DNA from: Sandaracinaceae bacterium
GTDB taxonomy: Bacteria > Myxococcota_A > Polyangia > Polyangiales > JADJQN01
Assembly (NCBI GenBank): GCA_016712745.1
Contig: JADJQN010000001.1
Location: 1,674,001 to 1,738,000 of the forward strand
Length of the DNA stretch: 64,000 nt
Direction: 5' to 3'
Positions 51,596 through 61,902 of the stretch are shown one piece after another. Within the stretch, counting starts at the first letter, position 1, and every line of letters begins with the position of its first letter. Under the pieces are notes generated by a model. That model did not search any database. It saw nothing but the letters and a program-made list of their open reading frames with translations, and was not told the origin of the DNA. The translations under genes were made by a program, and so were the position numbers.

Positions 51596-52197
51596 ACCGC
51601 CACCGTCATCTTGCCGCCGCGCGCGGCCAAAAACTCGCGTGAGACCGGCGTGCCTGCCGTATCGAAAACCGTGATGGCAATGCGCCCGTCTTCTTCGATC
51701 TCAATCACCCCCACGTGTCCATCCTTGGCGGGCCCGGGTGTAAAGAAGTAGCGCGTGCCGAAACGTTTCAAATCGTGCGTTGTGCTCTTGCCATAAACGA
51801 CGATGTTCGCATTCGCGATGTCTTCCTCATCGAGCAACGCCTTGTCATGCACCATAAGCACGATGCGGTCGTCGATCATCTCGATTGCGCGCGCGGGCGG
51901 AGGCGGCAGTTTTCGCACGACGTCCAATCGCTGTACAGCTGTGTCAGCAGCCAATAGCGCTTCAATCTCCTGCGCCGAGCCAATGGGCGCAAGGCGCACG
52001 ACGTGATCCAAGAACGCATCTTCCGATGCACGACCATCCATGAGCTCGTTCGCCCACGCCGAAAGAACGCCATCGATCGCATCGTCGAGTCCGAGGTAGA
52101 TGCATTGATCCACGGACGCGTCGCCCACAAGGAATTCCACCGCGTCGCGAAGTTGCGATGCGTCGCCGTCTGCGGGTCCGATGAGGCCTAGGCGCAT
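51592..52197 (-). CDS. Degenerate metallophosphoesterase-like protein, first gene of nadD operon
   Basis: The 201-residue protein begins MRLGLIGPADGDASQLRDAV and has CIYLGLDDAIDGVL and IVVYGKSTTHDLKRFGTRYF with FTPGPAKDGHVGVIEIEEDG. The order looks like a YfcE-type calcineurin-like phosphodiesterase (DxHGD, GD, GHTH and NPGS), but the metal ligands are replaced: PADGD instead of DxH, GLDD instead of GD-x, GKSTTHD instead of GHTH. So the fold may be kept while catalysis is lost. This is my reading; no family was confirmed. It overlaps nadD by four bases. Confidence 0.65.
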   Translation of the reverse strand: MRLGLIGPADGDASQLRDAVEFLVGDASVDQCIYLGLDDAIDGVLSAWANELMDGRASEDAFLDHVVRLAPIGSAQEIEALLAADTAVQRLDVVRKLPPPPARAIEMIDDRIVLMVHDKALLDEEDIANANIVVYGKSTTHDLKRFGTRYFFTPGPAKDGHVGVIEIEEDGRIAITVFDTAGTPVSREFLAARGGKMTVAV

Positions 52198-52248
52198 GGT
52201 GTCTTCTACTCGCGAGTCAAAACAGTATCGTGTGCTCGCTGCTGAGCG

Positions 52249-53133
52249 TCAACGAGCGGCTTGCAGCAAGCGACGGATCGATGCGAGGCGCTTCTTCTTT
52301 TCGGCCTCTAGCGCTGGGTAATTGACGTCGAGGCCCGCAATCGTCTTGCGCACAACGCGCGCGACCGCGTGGCGCATGAAGTGTTTGTCATCGGCTGGAA
52401 TCGCATACCACGGCGCCCACGGCCTCGAGGTCGCACGCAGAGCCTCTTCGTACGCGTTCATGTATTTGTTCCAATGTCGACGTTCGTGAACGTCGCCTTC
52501 CTGAAACTTCCAGTTTGCCTCTTCGTCATCGATGCGATCGAGAAAGCGCTTCTTCTGCTCCTTCTTCGAGACGTTGAGCCAGAACTTCACAACAGCAACG
52601 CCGTTGCGAGCGAGATGCTTCTCGTGGTCCGCGATCGACTCCAAGCGATGCTCCCAAACTTTGGCGGGGCTTTTCGGAAGCGTCGGAATGTTTTGCCCCT
52701 TGAGGTACTCTGGATGCACACGCACGACCAGGACTTCTTCGTAGTAGCTACGATTGAATACGCCGATGCGTCCGCGCTCCGGCAAGGCGCGTGATGTGCG
52801 CCACAGAAAATCATGGTCGAGCTCGACGTGCGAGGGCGCTTTGAACGAAGAAACTTGGCAACCCGAAGGATCGATCCCGGACATCACCGCGCGAATCGTT
52901 CCGTCTTTGCCCGCTGCATCCATTGCCTGAAAGACCAGGAGCACGGCCCAGGTGTCTGCCGCGTAGAGCTTGCGTTGAAGGGCCGCAATCTGCTCGACGT
53001 CCGCGCGCAAGAGGGCGTTGCACTCTGTCTCCCCGGGCGACTTCTTTGGCGCGTGGGTGTGCGCATGCTTCTTGATGCGGAATGAGCCATCGGTCGGCAC
53101 GAGAAAGGGGCTATCGAGCTCAATGCTTTTCAT
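52249..53133 (-). CDS. Polyphosphate kinase 2 family protein
   Basis: ATG 53133 starts a 294-residue protein; the open frame continues upstream into the divergent hutH gene and is not used. It has the PPK2 features: VLLVFQAMDAAGKDGTIRAV (Walker A-like GKDGT at about 75), SGIDPSGCQVSSFKAPSHVE, DHDFLWRTSRALPERGRIGV, FNRSYYEEVLVVRVHPEYL, and VVKFWLNVSKKEQKKRFLDR. PPK2 enzymes transfer phosphate between polyphosphate and nucleotides; this single-domain form is of the class that phosphorylates nucleoside mono- or diphosphates. It diverges from hutH across 53 bases. Confidence 0.93.
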   Translation of the reverse strand: MKSIELDSPFLVPTDGSFRIKKHAHTHAPKKSPGETECNALLRADVEQIAALQRKLYAADTWAVLLVFQAMDAAGKDGTIRAVMSGIDPSGCQVSSFKAPSHVELDHDFLWRTSRALPERGRIGVFNRSYYEEVLVVRVHPEYLKGQNIPTLPKSPAKVWEHRLESIADHEKHLARNGVAVVKFWLNVSKKEQKKRFLDRIDDEEANWKFQEGDVHERRHWNKYMNAYEEALRATSRPWAPWYAIPADDKHFMRHAVARVVRKTIAGLDVNYPALEAEKKKRLASIRRLLQAAR

Positions 53134-53186
53134 GGTGCAACACTCTACATCAAACCCGCCGAAGAGCGTGGTAACGTCGCGCAGAT

Positions 53187-54731
<1,545 letters not shown>

Positions 54732-54770
54732 GCGCCTGGGGGCGTTTTGTTCGCGCTGCGGAATCGCCAG

Positions 54771-56108
54771 CTAATTCGCGCCGTAGATCTCGCTGTAGAG
54801 AATCCCTGATCCTTCGGGACGTATGAGGAAGAGCACGCGGTACGGTTCGCGCATCACGTTGTACTCCCAGAGTTCTTCGCCGCGGTCGGACGGACAATCG
54901 TAGGTCATATGCATCATGGGTCCGGTCGATGACGGATTGCCTGCTGCATCCTCGAGGCGTACGTGTGCGCGCATAAACTCGGTTGGCGATCCGTCGCTGA
55001 AATCCACACGGCGATTCATGTAGAGCTGGCCGCCCTCGTCGCGAAATTCCATTCGCACGCCGCGCGTGGGTGACGCGAGTGCGTCTCGCCCCTGCACGGT
55101 GAAGCTTGATTGTATCCACGGCTCGAACGGGAACGAGCCATCGATATGTCCCGGCAACTCTCCACCGGTTGTGAACGTACCGGTAGTGACGGCCGCGTTG
55201 TACTCACGGTTGAACGAGCCCTCAGGAGCAACCATCAGCGGGATGGGAGAAAGCGCGTTGGGATCGCAGGTTGCGCTCGTGCCCATGTCGGATGCGCCGC
55301 CGTCGACACCGGCGTCCATTTCACCGGCGTCCACACCGGCATCGCTTTGTGCTCCAGAACAGGGCCATCCGCACCAGGTTGCCATCTGGTAGAGAATTAG
55401 CGCTGGGCTCGTGTCGCTCGTGGCCAGGTCGAGATAGTAAGGCTCGGCGTGAGTTGGCACGAGTGACGAACCCGTGGGGATTGTGCAGGTGCACGCCGCA
55501 CGAGTGCCGGTTGCATTTTGCATCGGCGCGGGTGCGAGCGCGCAATCCATGCCAGCAGCGATGGCGGTCGACGCCGAACAAGACCCCGAACAGCTAAGGC
55601 TGGGAAACGCACCGGTGCATCCAAAGTCGGCGCACGCCGTGGGGACCACACAGCCGTTTGCTGCGAACACTGGCTGCGCGAGCGCGAGGATAAGCGAGAA
55701 GTGTGAGGTTGCACCGACGACCGACGTTGCCCCCTCCGCTGCTCCGCCGATGGCCACCCAATCGGGATCGCTATTGCCCTTGCGAAGAAGCACGACCGGG
55801 TCGGACGTCGCAGACAACGCAACGCTCACGCGAACTGGCACGGAGAATTCGACTCCTTCTGGCTCCAGCCGGAAGACTTCGCTGCGCGCATCGCCCGAAG
55901 GGAGCGCACTCGTCGAGGCGCGCGAAATGCGAAACGTGGTGTCGGAGCTAACAGCCCCAGCTGGAACGTCGATCATCACGCCGCCGCCACTAAGCGAACC
56001 TCCCGCCGCGCCGATGGAAGCGCTTGCGACCTCTGTCGGCGCTGTCGCCTCGGAACTGCAGCCGGCAATCACGTAAAGAGCAACGAAAAGAAAAGAATAT
56101 TTAGACAA
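54771..56108 (-). CDS. Lipoprotein with ZU5-like domain
   Basis: The frame begins with TTG 56120; I favour the next TTG (56108), as GGGGGA lies four bases upstream. The 445-residue product opens LSKYSFLFVALYVIAGC (lipoprotein signal). Residues about 25-145 (ASIGAAGGSLSGGGVMIDVP, SEVFRLEPEGVEFSVPVRVS, SHFSLILALAQ) form a ZU5-like sandwich like that of the lipoprotein at 18130-18717. A Cys-rich segment, an Asp/Gly-rich linker (DAGVDAGEMDAGVDGG), and a C-terminal beta-rich domain (WIQSSFTVQGRD, YRVLFLIRPEGSGILYSEIY) follow. It is probably a surface-exposed binding protein. Confidence 0.85.
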   Translation of the reverse strand: MSKYSFLFVALYVIAGCSSEATAPTEVASASIGAAGGSLSGGGVMIDVPAGAVSSDTTFRISRASTSALPSGDARSEVFRLEPEGVEFSVPVRVSVALSATSDPVVLLRKGNSDPDWVAIGGAAEGATSVVGATSHFSLILALAQPVFAANGCVVPTACADFGCTGAFPSLSCSGSCSASTAIAAGMDCALAPAPMQNATGTRAACTCTIPTGSSLVPTHAEPYYLDLATSDTSPALILYQMATWCGWPCSGAQSDAGVDAGEMDAGVDGGASDMGTSATCDPNALSPIPLMVAPEGSFNREYNAAVTTGTFTTGGELPGHIDGSFPFEPWIQSSFTVQGRDALASPTRGVRMEFRDEGGQLYMNRRVDFSDGSPTEFMRAHVRLEDAAGNPSSTGPMMHMTYDCPSDRGEELWEYNVMREPYRVLFLIRPEGSGILYSEIYGAN

Positions 56109-56179
56109 TCGATCCCCCAATCGCCGCGCAGTAGACGGAGAATCGCGCCGTGGGTCAAGCGCGTTTGCGACGCGCGCTG

Positions 56180-57274
56180 TTAGGCAGACTTACGAACGAG
56201 CAGCGTGCGCGTGATCTCAAAGACTTTTTCAGGCACTCGCTGCTCTTTGGTTTTGCCGAGCTCGGGTGCGAAGAGATCCACATCGCCGCCGACCAAACTA
56301 TCAGGCCGCGCGTTCTTGACCCCGACCAAGCGATACGTGATCTCACCGAGCTGCGCGCCAATGTCTTTCTTGGCGAGCACTTTGGATGCTGCGTACAGCG
56401 TGTCGCCCGCGACGACGCCACTCGGATGCGCCCCCTCCTCAAAACCAAGATCCCACAGTGCGTTGCCCGCAACGTCGCGACTCGAAAGGCTCGCGACCCA
56501 CGAAAACACCAGTCCACCGTACACAACCCGCGTACCTGTGAACGAGTTTCCCTCTTTGCAGTAGTGCTCGTCGAAATGCAGGGGATGTGAATTGCGAACG
56601 AGCGAAGTGAGCTGCATGTGCTCGCTCTCGCCAACCGTCTTTCCAACTTGATGCAAGATCACGTCGCCGACATCGACGTCGTCGTAAAAGCCTGCAAAGC
56701 CCGCCGGTCGGGACGGCAGCACCCGCGACACACTGAGCTGCGATGGAAGGCGCGGAGCATCCAGAAGCTCGTTGGGTACTTCGAGCTTTGGCGGAGTCGG
56801 ACGACCGACTAGCTTACCGCCTGCGCGCACAAGCGCCTTGCGCTCGAACGTACATACAACTTCACCAACCTGGTTACACACTGTGGTGCGTACGTGAACC
56901 ACACCGCGGTCCCCGCTCGACGCGGGCTTCACACCGATCACCCGCGACGCCGCAGTCACGGTGTCGCCCGGGTAGCATGGATTCGGAAAGCGCACGTCGA
57001 TGTAAGCCAGATGAGCAATGGCTTGCTCGCTCACGTCTTGCACGGAAAAAGACAAGCCCAGGTTCAAAAGCAGAAGTGAGTGGATGGGGCGATCTCGAAA
57101 GCCGAGAGCCTCCGCGTACACGCGAGAAGCAAAGGTCGGCATCGCGTCCATGAAGCTAGCTTGAAAAAGCGCGACTGTTCCGCCGTCGATGGTCACGTCC
57201 CATGGATGCGCGTAAACAGCGCCGGGCTCGAAGTCTTCAAGCATGCGGCCGTACTTGGGTCTGAGCGTCTTCAT
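56180..57274 (-). CDS. MaoC-type double hot-dog hydratase, mesaconyl-CoA hydratase-like
   Basis: The 364-residue protein has two hot-dog halves. The first begins MLEDFEPGAVYAHPWDVTID and includes VRFPNPCYPGDTVTAASRVI and GVVHVRTTVCNQVGEVVCTF. The second begins FAGFYDDVDVGDVILHQVGK, with LVRNSHPLHFDEHYCKEGNS, carrying the Asp/His region typical of hydratase 2/MaoC active sites, and RVVYGGLVFSWVASLSSRDV. This organisation matches mesaconyl-CoA hydratase (beta-methylmalyl-CoA dehydratase) of the ethylmalonyl-CoA/hydroxypropionate pathways. No other genes of those pathways lie beside it, so the real acyl-CoA substrate is uncertain. Confidence 0.85.
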   Translation of the reverse strand: MKTLRPKYGRMLEDFEPGAVYAHPWDVTIDGGTVALFQASFMDAMPTFASRVYAEALGFRDRPIHSLLLLNLGLSFSVQDVSEQAIAHLAYIDVRFPNPCYPGDTVTAASRVIGVKPASSGDRGVVHVRTTVCNQVGEVVCTFERKALVRAGGKLVGRPTPPKLEVPNELLDAPRLPSQLSVSRVLPSRPAGFAGFYDDVDVGDVILHQVGKTVGESEHMQLTSLVRNSHPLHFDEHYCKEGNSFTGTRVVYGGLVFSWVASLSSRDVAGNALWDLGFEEGAHPSGVVAGDTLYAASKVLAKKDIGAQLGEITYRLVGVKNARPDSLVGGDVDLFAPELGKTKEQRVPEKVFEITRTLLVRKSA

Positions 57275-57337
57275 GCGAATCTCCTTCGAACGTGGACGTT
57301 GGCTATATCTCGCATGGCATAGACCTTGTCGAGGGGC

Positions 57338-58114
57338 ATGAGGTGTAAGACCCTAACGCTTCCCGGAAGCGCGAACGCGGAGTCGCTGGTGAAACGCACT
57401 GATTTCGAACCACTCGAGCCGTCCATCCATATCGATCCCCAGAGCGGGCGCAAGGAGATGTTAATCGACGGCGCGCCATCGTCGGTCTTTCAGCCGGAGC
57501 AACCGGTGACTGGCGACGTGTGGGATGCACTCGCATGTCCGGTCGCGATGTTCGCGCATTTGAAGACGCCACGCGTTTTGATTTTGGGCTTGGGCGGCGG
57601 GACCATTGCGCGCGTGATTCGCGCCTTTTCGCCCAAGGCGTACATCGCGGCCGTGGAAATTTCGCCAGCGGTGATCGACGCGGCTCGTGAGCACTTCGAC
57701 CTCGATTCTTTGCACGTCGACGTGACGCGCGCCGACGCGCAGGATTTCTTGAGTGCGCCCCCGAGCGAGTTCTTCGACGTGATCATTGAAGACATTTTTC
57801 TTGGAGCCGGCCGAGACGTGCGCAAGCCAAGCTGGCTTCCCGAACCCGGCTACACGCACGCGCAACGGTGGCTCACACCCACTGGAATCTTCGTTGCCAA
57901 CACTGTCAACGAGTCCCAAGGCGCACGCATCATGTGTGAGTTCCTCTATCAGTACGTAGTGGCGATGCGCATCGACTTTGCGCACAACACAGTCTTTGCG
58001 GCGAGCAACAACGCGCTAGACGCAATCGCGCTTCAAAACGCACTCGCGGGCAGCGAAGTTTGGTCGAAGGTGCGTGAGCGCATCTCCATAATGGACATCA
58101 AACAGCATGCTTGA
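57338..58114 (+). CDS. Spermidine-synthase-like methyltransferase-fold protein
   Basis: The open frame starts at TTG 57326; I prefer ATG 57338, though its GAGGGG is very close. The 258-residue protein has RVLILGLGGGTIARVIRAFS (nucleotide/aminopropyl donor loop), IAAVEISPAVIDAAREHFDL, VTRADAQDFLSAPPSEFFDV and IIEDIFLGAGR. The family normally has a catalytic Asp in DxxIxD(S/A); here the stretch is VIIEDIF, so a true aminopropyltransferase activity is doubtful. It could be a methyltransferase or binding protein. It overlaps the GST-like gene by eight bases. Confidence 0.78.
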   Translation: MRCKTLTLPGSANAESLVKRTDFEPLEPSIHIDPQSGRKEMLIDGAPSSVFQPEQPVTGDVWDALACPVAMFAHLKTPRVLILGLGGGTIARVIRAFSPKAYIAAVEISPAVIDAAREHFDLDSLHVDVTRADAQDFLSAPPSEFFDVIIEDIFLGAGRDVRKPSWLPEPGYTHAQRWLTPTGIFVANTVNESQGARIMCEFLYQYVVAMRIDFAHNTVFAASNNALDAIALQNALAGSEVWSKVRERISIMDIKQHA

Positions 58115-58817
58115 GCTCTATCAACCGCCGCGCCCCAAAGCCTGGGGAATCCTTCCGAACATGAGCCCCTTTTGCGTGAAGCTCGAAACGTATTTGCGCA
58201 TGGCAAAAATTCCGCACGAAGTGAAAAGTGGCAACCCGCGCAAAGCGCCCAAAGGGAAGATTCCCTACATCATCGACGACGGGAAGATGACGGGCGACGC
58301 CGGTCTTATCATCGACTCCTTGAAGACAAAGTATGGCGACCCGCTCGACCAGAACTTGAGCGCCAAGGAGCGCGCCATCTTGCTCGCGACGCGCCGCATG
58401 ATGGAAGAGCACACCTACTTCGCCGTTTTGTACTTGCGCTGGAGCACACCCAACTCGTTCGAGTACGTAAAAAACTTCTTCATGCCCTTTTTGCCACCGA
58501 TAATTGGTGGCCCCATCATGGGCAAGATTCGCAGCAGCTTGCTTGCGTCGACGCGTGCCCAGGGGATGGGTCGACACACGCGGGAAGAAATCATCGGCCT
58601 CGCAAAGGCAGATATAGACGCGTATTCAGCCCTGCTTGGCGACAACCTATTCTTCCTCGGTGACAGCCCGACGAGCCTCGACGCAACCATGTTCGGCTTC
58701 CTCATCAACGCGATGTGGGTTCCATGGGACTGCGAGCTCAAGTCCTACGCCCTCGGAAAGCAGAACCTCGTCGACTACGTCGAGCGCATGAAGACCACCT
58801 ACTGGAAAGACCTTTAG
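58107..58817 (+). CDS. Glutathione S-transferase-like protein (Faxc/metaxin-like)
   Basis: The 236-residue protein has an N-terminal thioredoxin-like domain (WGILPNMSPFCVKLETYLRM, KIPHEVKSGNPRKAPKGKIP, YIIDDGKMTGDAGLIIDSLK), in which Cys follows SPF like the GST/metaxin active-site region. A helical C-terminal domain holds YSALLGDNLFFLGDSPTSLD, DATMFGFLINAM, the family's conserved N-capping/Asp segment. It is closest to the failed-axon-connections/metaxin-like branch. Such proteins are redox or detoxification related; the substrate is unknown. It overlaps the upstream gene by eight bases, suggesting one operon. Confidence 0.87.
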   Translation: MLELYQPPRPKAWGILPNMSPFCVKLETYLRMAKIPHEVKSGNPRKAPKGKIPYIIDDGKMTGDAGLIIDSLKTKYGDPLDQNLSAKERAILLATRRMMEEHTYFAVLYLRWSTPNSFEYVKNFFMPFLPPIIGGPIMGKIRSSLLASTRAQGMGRHTREEIIGLAKADIDAYSALLGDNLFFLGDSPTSLDATMFGFLINAMWVPWDCELKSYALGKQNLVDYVERMKTTYWKDL

Positions 58818-58824
58818 TCAGGCT

Positions 58825-59157
58825 ATGGGCTGGGTCCAAGCTTCGCAGCTGAAGGTCGCATGGGATGAAGGAAGAGGTTTCTCCGGACGGTCCGCCCGCC
58901 TGCCTCGCCCCCTGCGCGGCGAGCCTGACGAGTGCCGGTTTGACCTACCGATCTACGTGCACGCGGGCGGCGAGATCGCCGAAATCGGCGTAATCCACGC
59001 CGGCGCCGGCTATCGAAGTGTCCCAACAAAGACCGCTGGGTGGCTCGAAGTGCGGCCATTCGATAGCCGGTGGCTGGAATTACCCGCCAATGTCACCCTG
59101 CTGACCAGACCCTGCGGGGAAAGTCCTCCCCCGGCCCTCAGCCTGCCGCCTCCTTGA
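58825..59157 (+). CDS. Small hypothetical protein
   Basis: A 110-residue frame begins 8 bases after the GST-like stop. The middle (CRFDLPIYVHAGGEIAEIGV, IHAGAGYRSVPTKTAGWLEV, RWLELPANVTLL) alternates charged and hydrophobic residues like a small beta domain. The ends are Arg- and Pro-rich. No family, signal or membrane segment is seen. Its stop overlaps the TTGACA upstream of rpsT, so it is either a real last gene of the unit or a chance frame. Confidence 0.45.
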   Translation: MGWVQASQLKVAWDEGRGFSGRSARLPRPLRGEPDECRFDLPIYVHAGGEIAEIGVIHAGAGYRSVPTKTAGWLEVRPFDSRWLELPANVTLLTRPCGESPPPALSLPPP

Positions 59158-59182
59158 CAACCCTCCGTCTAAAGGGCAGTTT
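59154..59182 (+). promoter_or_regulatory. Candidate promoter of rpsT
   Basis: TTGACA at 59154-59159 is followed 17 bases later by CAGTTT (59177-59182), about 34 bases before the rpsT GTG. The -35 is perfect and the -10 weak. Its place between an upstream unit and a ribosomal protein gene supports it. Confidence 0.4.
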
Positions 59183-59215
59183 TCCGGCCCCCTCAGGGAA
59201 AATTGGAGAGTTTTC

Positions 59216-59479
59216 GTGGCGAATCACCCGTCTGCAGAAAAGCGCAACCGTCAGAACATCAAGCGCCGTGAGCGTAACCGCCACGTGAAGAGCACCGTTC
59301 GTGGCTTCATCAAGGAAGTCCGCGAGGCGATTACCGCTGGCAAGAAGAAGGACGCGCAGAAAGCATTGAAAGAAGCGATCACTCGCATCGATCAGGCTGT
59401 CAGCAAGGGCGTTTATCACCGCTCGACCGGCTCGCGCTACGTATCGCGCCTTTCGGCTCAAGTCGGAGCTCTCTCCTGA
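59216..59479 (+). CDS. rpsT: 30S ribosomal protein S20
   Basis: GTG 59216 follows GGAGAG. The 87-residue protein starts MANHPSAEKRNRQNIKRRER and is Lys/Arg-rich with three helices (STVRGFIKEVREAITAGKKK, DAQKALKEAITRIDQAV, GVYHRSTGSRYVSRLSAQVG), standard for S20. S20 binds 16S rRNA early in 30S assembly. GTG or TTG starts are common for rpsT and lower its expression. The gene has its own candidate promoter and a strong terminator, so it is monocistronic, as in many bacteria. murJ follows, as often seen. Confidence 0.97.
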   Translation: MANHPSAEKRNRQNIKRRERNRHVKSTVRGFIKEVREAITAGKKKDAQKALKEAITRIDQAVSKGVYHRSTGSRYVSRLSAQVGALS

Positions 59480-59523
59480 TTTCCAGCGCCTGAGCGCTTA
59501 GCGCTTCAGGAATGTTCTCGGTC

Positions 59524-59565
59524 TGCCCCGCGTTCCACTCGGAATGGCGGGGCAGTGCGTTTTTT
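59524..59565 (+). terminator. Rho-independent terminator after rpsT
   Basis: TGCCCCGC (59524-59531) pairs with GCGGGGCA (59547-59554), with an inner TTCC/GGAA, followed five bases later by six Ts (59560-59565). It lies 45 bases after the rpsT stop and before the murJ start at 59601. Confidence 0.9.
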
Positions 59566-59600
59566 GGCCCTGAGATCTTCGCAGCGGATACTGAGCGCGC

Positions 59601-61250
59601 ATGAGCGAGTCGAAGCAGGACAGCGCGCACGAGCCCGACCGCACTCGCGGACCGGCAAGCGAAGGCGTAGGACAAGGCGAGCAAGTCGCAGTCGCGCGAC
59701 GGGCCGGTCTCGTCGCAGTCGGTACACTAAGCTCGCGCGTGCTCGGTGCGGTGCGCGACTCGGTCATCGCCGCCTACTTCACCAAGGGCGCCACCGACGC
59801 ATGGTGGGCCGCGTTCACCATTCCCAACGCCTTGCGCTCGCTGCTCGCAGAGGGTGCGGTTGGCAGCGCGTTCGTTCCGGTCTTCGCCGAGGTACGCGCC
59901 AAGGAAGGCCTTGAACGAGCGCGCCAGTTCTACAGCGGCCTGGTAGGCGTCATGCTGGTGATTCTGTCGGCCGTGACACTTGTCGGTATGGTCGCAACCC
60001 GCGGCATCGTCACGCTCTACTCGGCTGGCTTTCAACACGACGCCGCAAAGTTCGACACGACAGTAACGCTCACGCGCATTGTCTTTCCTTACATCTTCTT
60101 CATGGGGGTGGCCGCGCTGGGCATGGGCGTCTTGAACGCGATGAAGCGGTTCTTCGTGCCCGCGGTTGCCCCCGGCCTTCTCAACGTGCCGATGATCGCT
60201 GCTCCGTGGGTCTTTGTTCCGCTGGCGATTGCCTTCGGTTTGCCGCCGGTGATTTCCCTCGCATTCGGTGCGCTTGTCGGCGGCCTACTCCAAGTGATCG
60301 CGCAATTCCCAGCGCTCAAGTCGATTGGCATGCTGAACATCCCGCGCTTCGCGTTTAGCGATCCCTACGTTCGCAAAGCGCTGCGCTTGATGGCACCACT
60401 CCTGATCGGCCTTGGCATCTACCAAGTGAATCTGATCCTTTCGCGTCAGATGCTTTCCTATCTGCCCGAGGGCGCGACAAGCTATTTCAACTACGGCTCG
60501 CGCATGGTCGACATTCCGCAGGGAGTCTTCGCACTCGCACTCGCGTCGGCCACCCTGCCCTCACTCGCCGCGATGCGAAACCGAGGCGAACACGCAGAGG
60601 TGAAAAAGCTCTTCGGCTACGCGCTGCGCCTTTCGCTCTTCGTCGCCGTCCCCGCGACCGCTCTCCTGGTCGTGCTTGCCGCTCCAACCTGCACCGTGCT
60701 CTACGCGCGCGGCGAGTTTGGCATTCTCGAAGTCCACGAGACTGCGCGCTCACTCGTGTGGCAGGCCGGGGGAATCTGGGCCGTCGCGTCCGTGCGTATG
60801 GTCGTGCCGATGTTCTACGCGTACAACGACACGAAGACTCCCGTTCTGTGCAGCACGATCAATCTGATCGTGTTCGGCTCGGTTTCCTTGCTCTTGATGA
60901 AACCGATGCAGCACGCGGGCATCGCCGTAGGCCTAACGGCGGGCAATACGGCGCACTTGCTCGCGGCCGTGCTTCTTCTGCGTCGCAAGAGCGGGCGGCT
61001 AGGCCTCAAAACCGTTGCCGTCAGTCTGTTGCGCATTCTCATATCGGCAGCAGCCATGTCGGCAGCAGCGTACGGCGTGGCTCGGCTTGCCGACTGGGAG
61101 CGGGGGGGCAACAACCTCCTGAACATCGCCGTCTACGTCGCTGCACTTGTTGTCAGCGCGGTCGTGTACTTCGCAGTAGCGCGCGTGCTGCGATCCCCCG
61201 AAGTTAGCGAGCTTCTTGCGGCCTTGCGAAGGCGTCGCACGCCGCGATGA
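59601..61250 (+). CDS. murJ: Lipid II flippase MurJ
   Basis: The 549-residue protein has about 14 hydrophobic helices and MurJ/MviN motifs: LSSRVLGAVRDSVIAAYFTK, then WWAAFTIPNALRSLLAEGAV, GSAFVPVFAEVRAKEGLERA (periplasmic gate and Arg/Glu residues), FPYIFFMGVAALGMGVLNAM and PYVRKALRLMAPLLIGLGIY, YQVNLILSRQML. It flips undecaprenyl-linked peptidoglycan precursor across the inner membrane. The length and order are normal. The C-terminal helix and a short Arg-rich tail end the gene. engB follows 22 bases later in the same direction. Confidence 0.95.
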   Translation: MSESKQDSAHEPDRTRGPASEGVGQGEQVAVARRAGLVAVGTLSSRVLGAVRDSVIAAYFTKGATDAWWAAFTIPNALRSLLAEGAVGSAFVPVFAEVRAKEGLERARQFYSGLVGVMLVILSAVTLVGMVATRGIVTLYSAGFQHDAAKFDTTVTLTRIVFPYIFFMGVAALGMGVLNAMKRFFVPAVAPGLLNVPMIAAPWVFVPLAIAFGLPPVISLAFGALVGGLLQVIAQFPALKSIGMLNIPRFAFSDPYVRKALRLMAPLLIGLGIYQVNLILSRQMLSYLPEGATSYFNYGSRMVDIPQGVFALALASATLPSLAAMRNRGEHAEVKKLFGYALRLSLFVAVPATALLVVLAAPTCTVLYARGEFGILEVHETARSLVWQAGGIWAVASVRMVVPMFYAYNDTKTPVLCSTINLIVFGSVSLLLMKPMQHAGIAVGLTAGNTAHLLAAVLLLRRKSGRLGLKTVAVSLLRILISAAAMSAAAYGVARLADWERGGNNLLNIAVYVAALVVSAVVYFAVARVLRSPEVSELLAALRRRRTPR

Positions 61251-61272
61251 CTCGTGCTAAAGGGAGCGGGCT

Positions 61273-61890
61273 GTGAACATCGATATTCGGGACGCCAAGT
61301 TTCTCGCCGCTGCCGACAATCTCGAGCGTTTGCCGGCTGCCGCCTTTGCCGAGGTTGCGTTTGCTGGCCGATCCAACGTCGGCAAGTCTAGCCTCATCAA
61401 CACGCTCGTTGCCCGCAAGAAGCTAGTTCGCACCAGCGGAACGCCCGGTTGCACCCGGGGCCTCAATCTTTTTCGCGTCGAGTTCGTTGACGGAGTGCTC
61501 GATGTCGTCGACTTGCCGGGTTACGGATTTGCCAAGCGCAGCAAGAGCGAGCGCTTCAGTTGGGGCCCGCTCATCGAAAGCTACCTGAAGAACCGCGCGA
61601 ACCTGCGCGTCGTGGTCGTGATCGTGGATGTGCGGCGCGGCGTCGAGCCCGACGATCAAGAGTTGCTCGACTATCTCAAACACGTGAAGCGTGAAGCGGT
61701 GGTGGTTGCAACGAAGCTCGACAAGCTCCCGGTCAATCAGCGCAAACCCGCGCTCGCTGCGTTGGCAAAAGAGAATCCCGGCACCCGCGTGATCGGCTTT
61801 AGCTCAGAAACGGGCGAAGGCCGTGAGCAACTCTGGAAGCGCCTCTTCGACCTCACCAAGATCCGCGAAGCGCAGCCGACCGAAAGCTAA
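61273..61890 (+). CDS. engB: Ribosome biogenesis GTPase EngB (YsxC/YihA)
   Basis: GTG 61273 follows AAAGGGAG. The 205-residue protein has the EngB G motifs: G1 AFAGRSNVGKSSLIN (about 30-44), G2 threonine in RTSGTPGCTRGLNLFRV, G3 DVVDLPGYGFAKRSKSE, G4 VVATKLDKL, and G5 GFSSETGEG. The LPGYGFA after G3 is specific to this family. It is an essential GTPase that helps 50S assembly. The length is normal. Confidence 0.96.
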   Translation: MNIDIRDAKFLAAADNLERLPAAAFAEVAFAGRSNVGKSSLINTLVARKKLVRTSGTPGCTRGLNLFRVEFVDGVLDVVDLPGYGFAKRSKSERFSWGPLIESYLKNRANLRVVVVIVDVRRGVEPDDQELLDYLKHVKREAVVVATKLDKLPVNQRKPALAALAKENPGTRVIGFSSETGEGREQLWKRLFDLTKIREAQPTES

Positions 61891-61902
61891 GCCAACCGAG
61901 AC

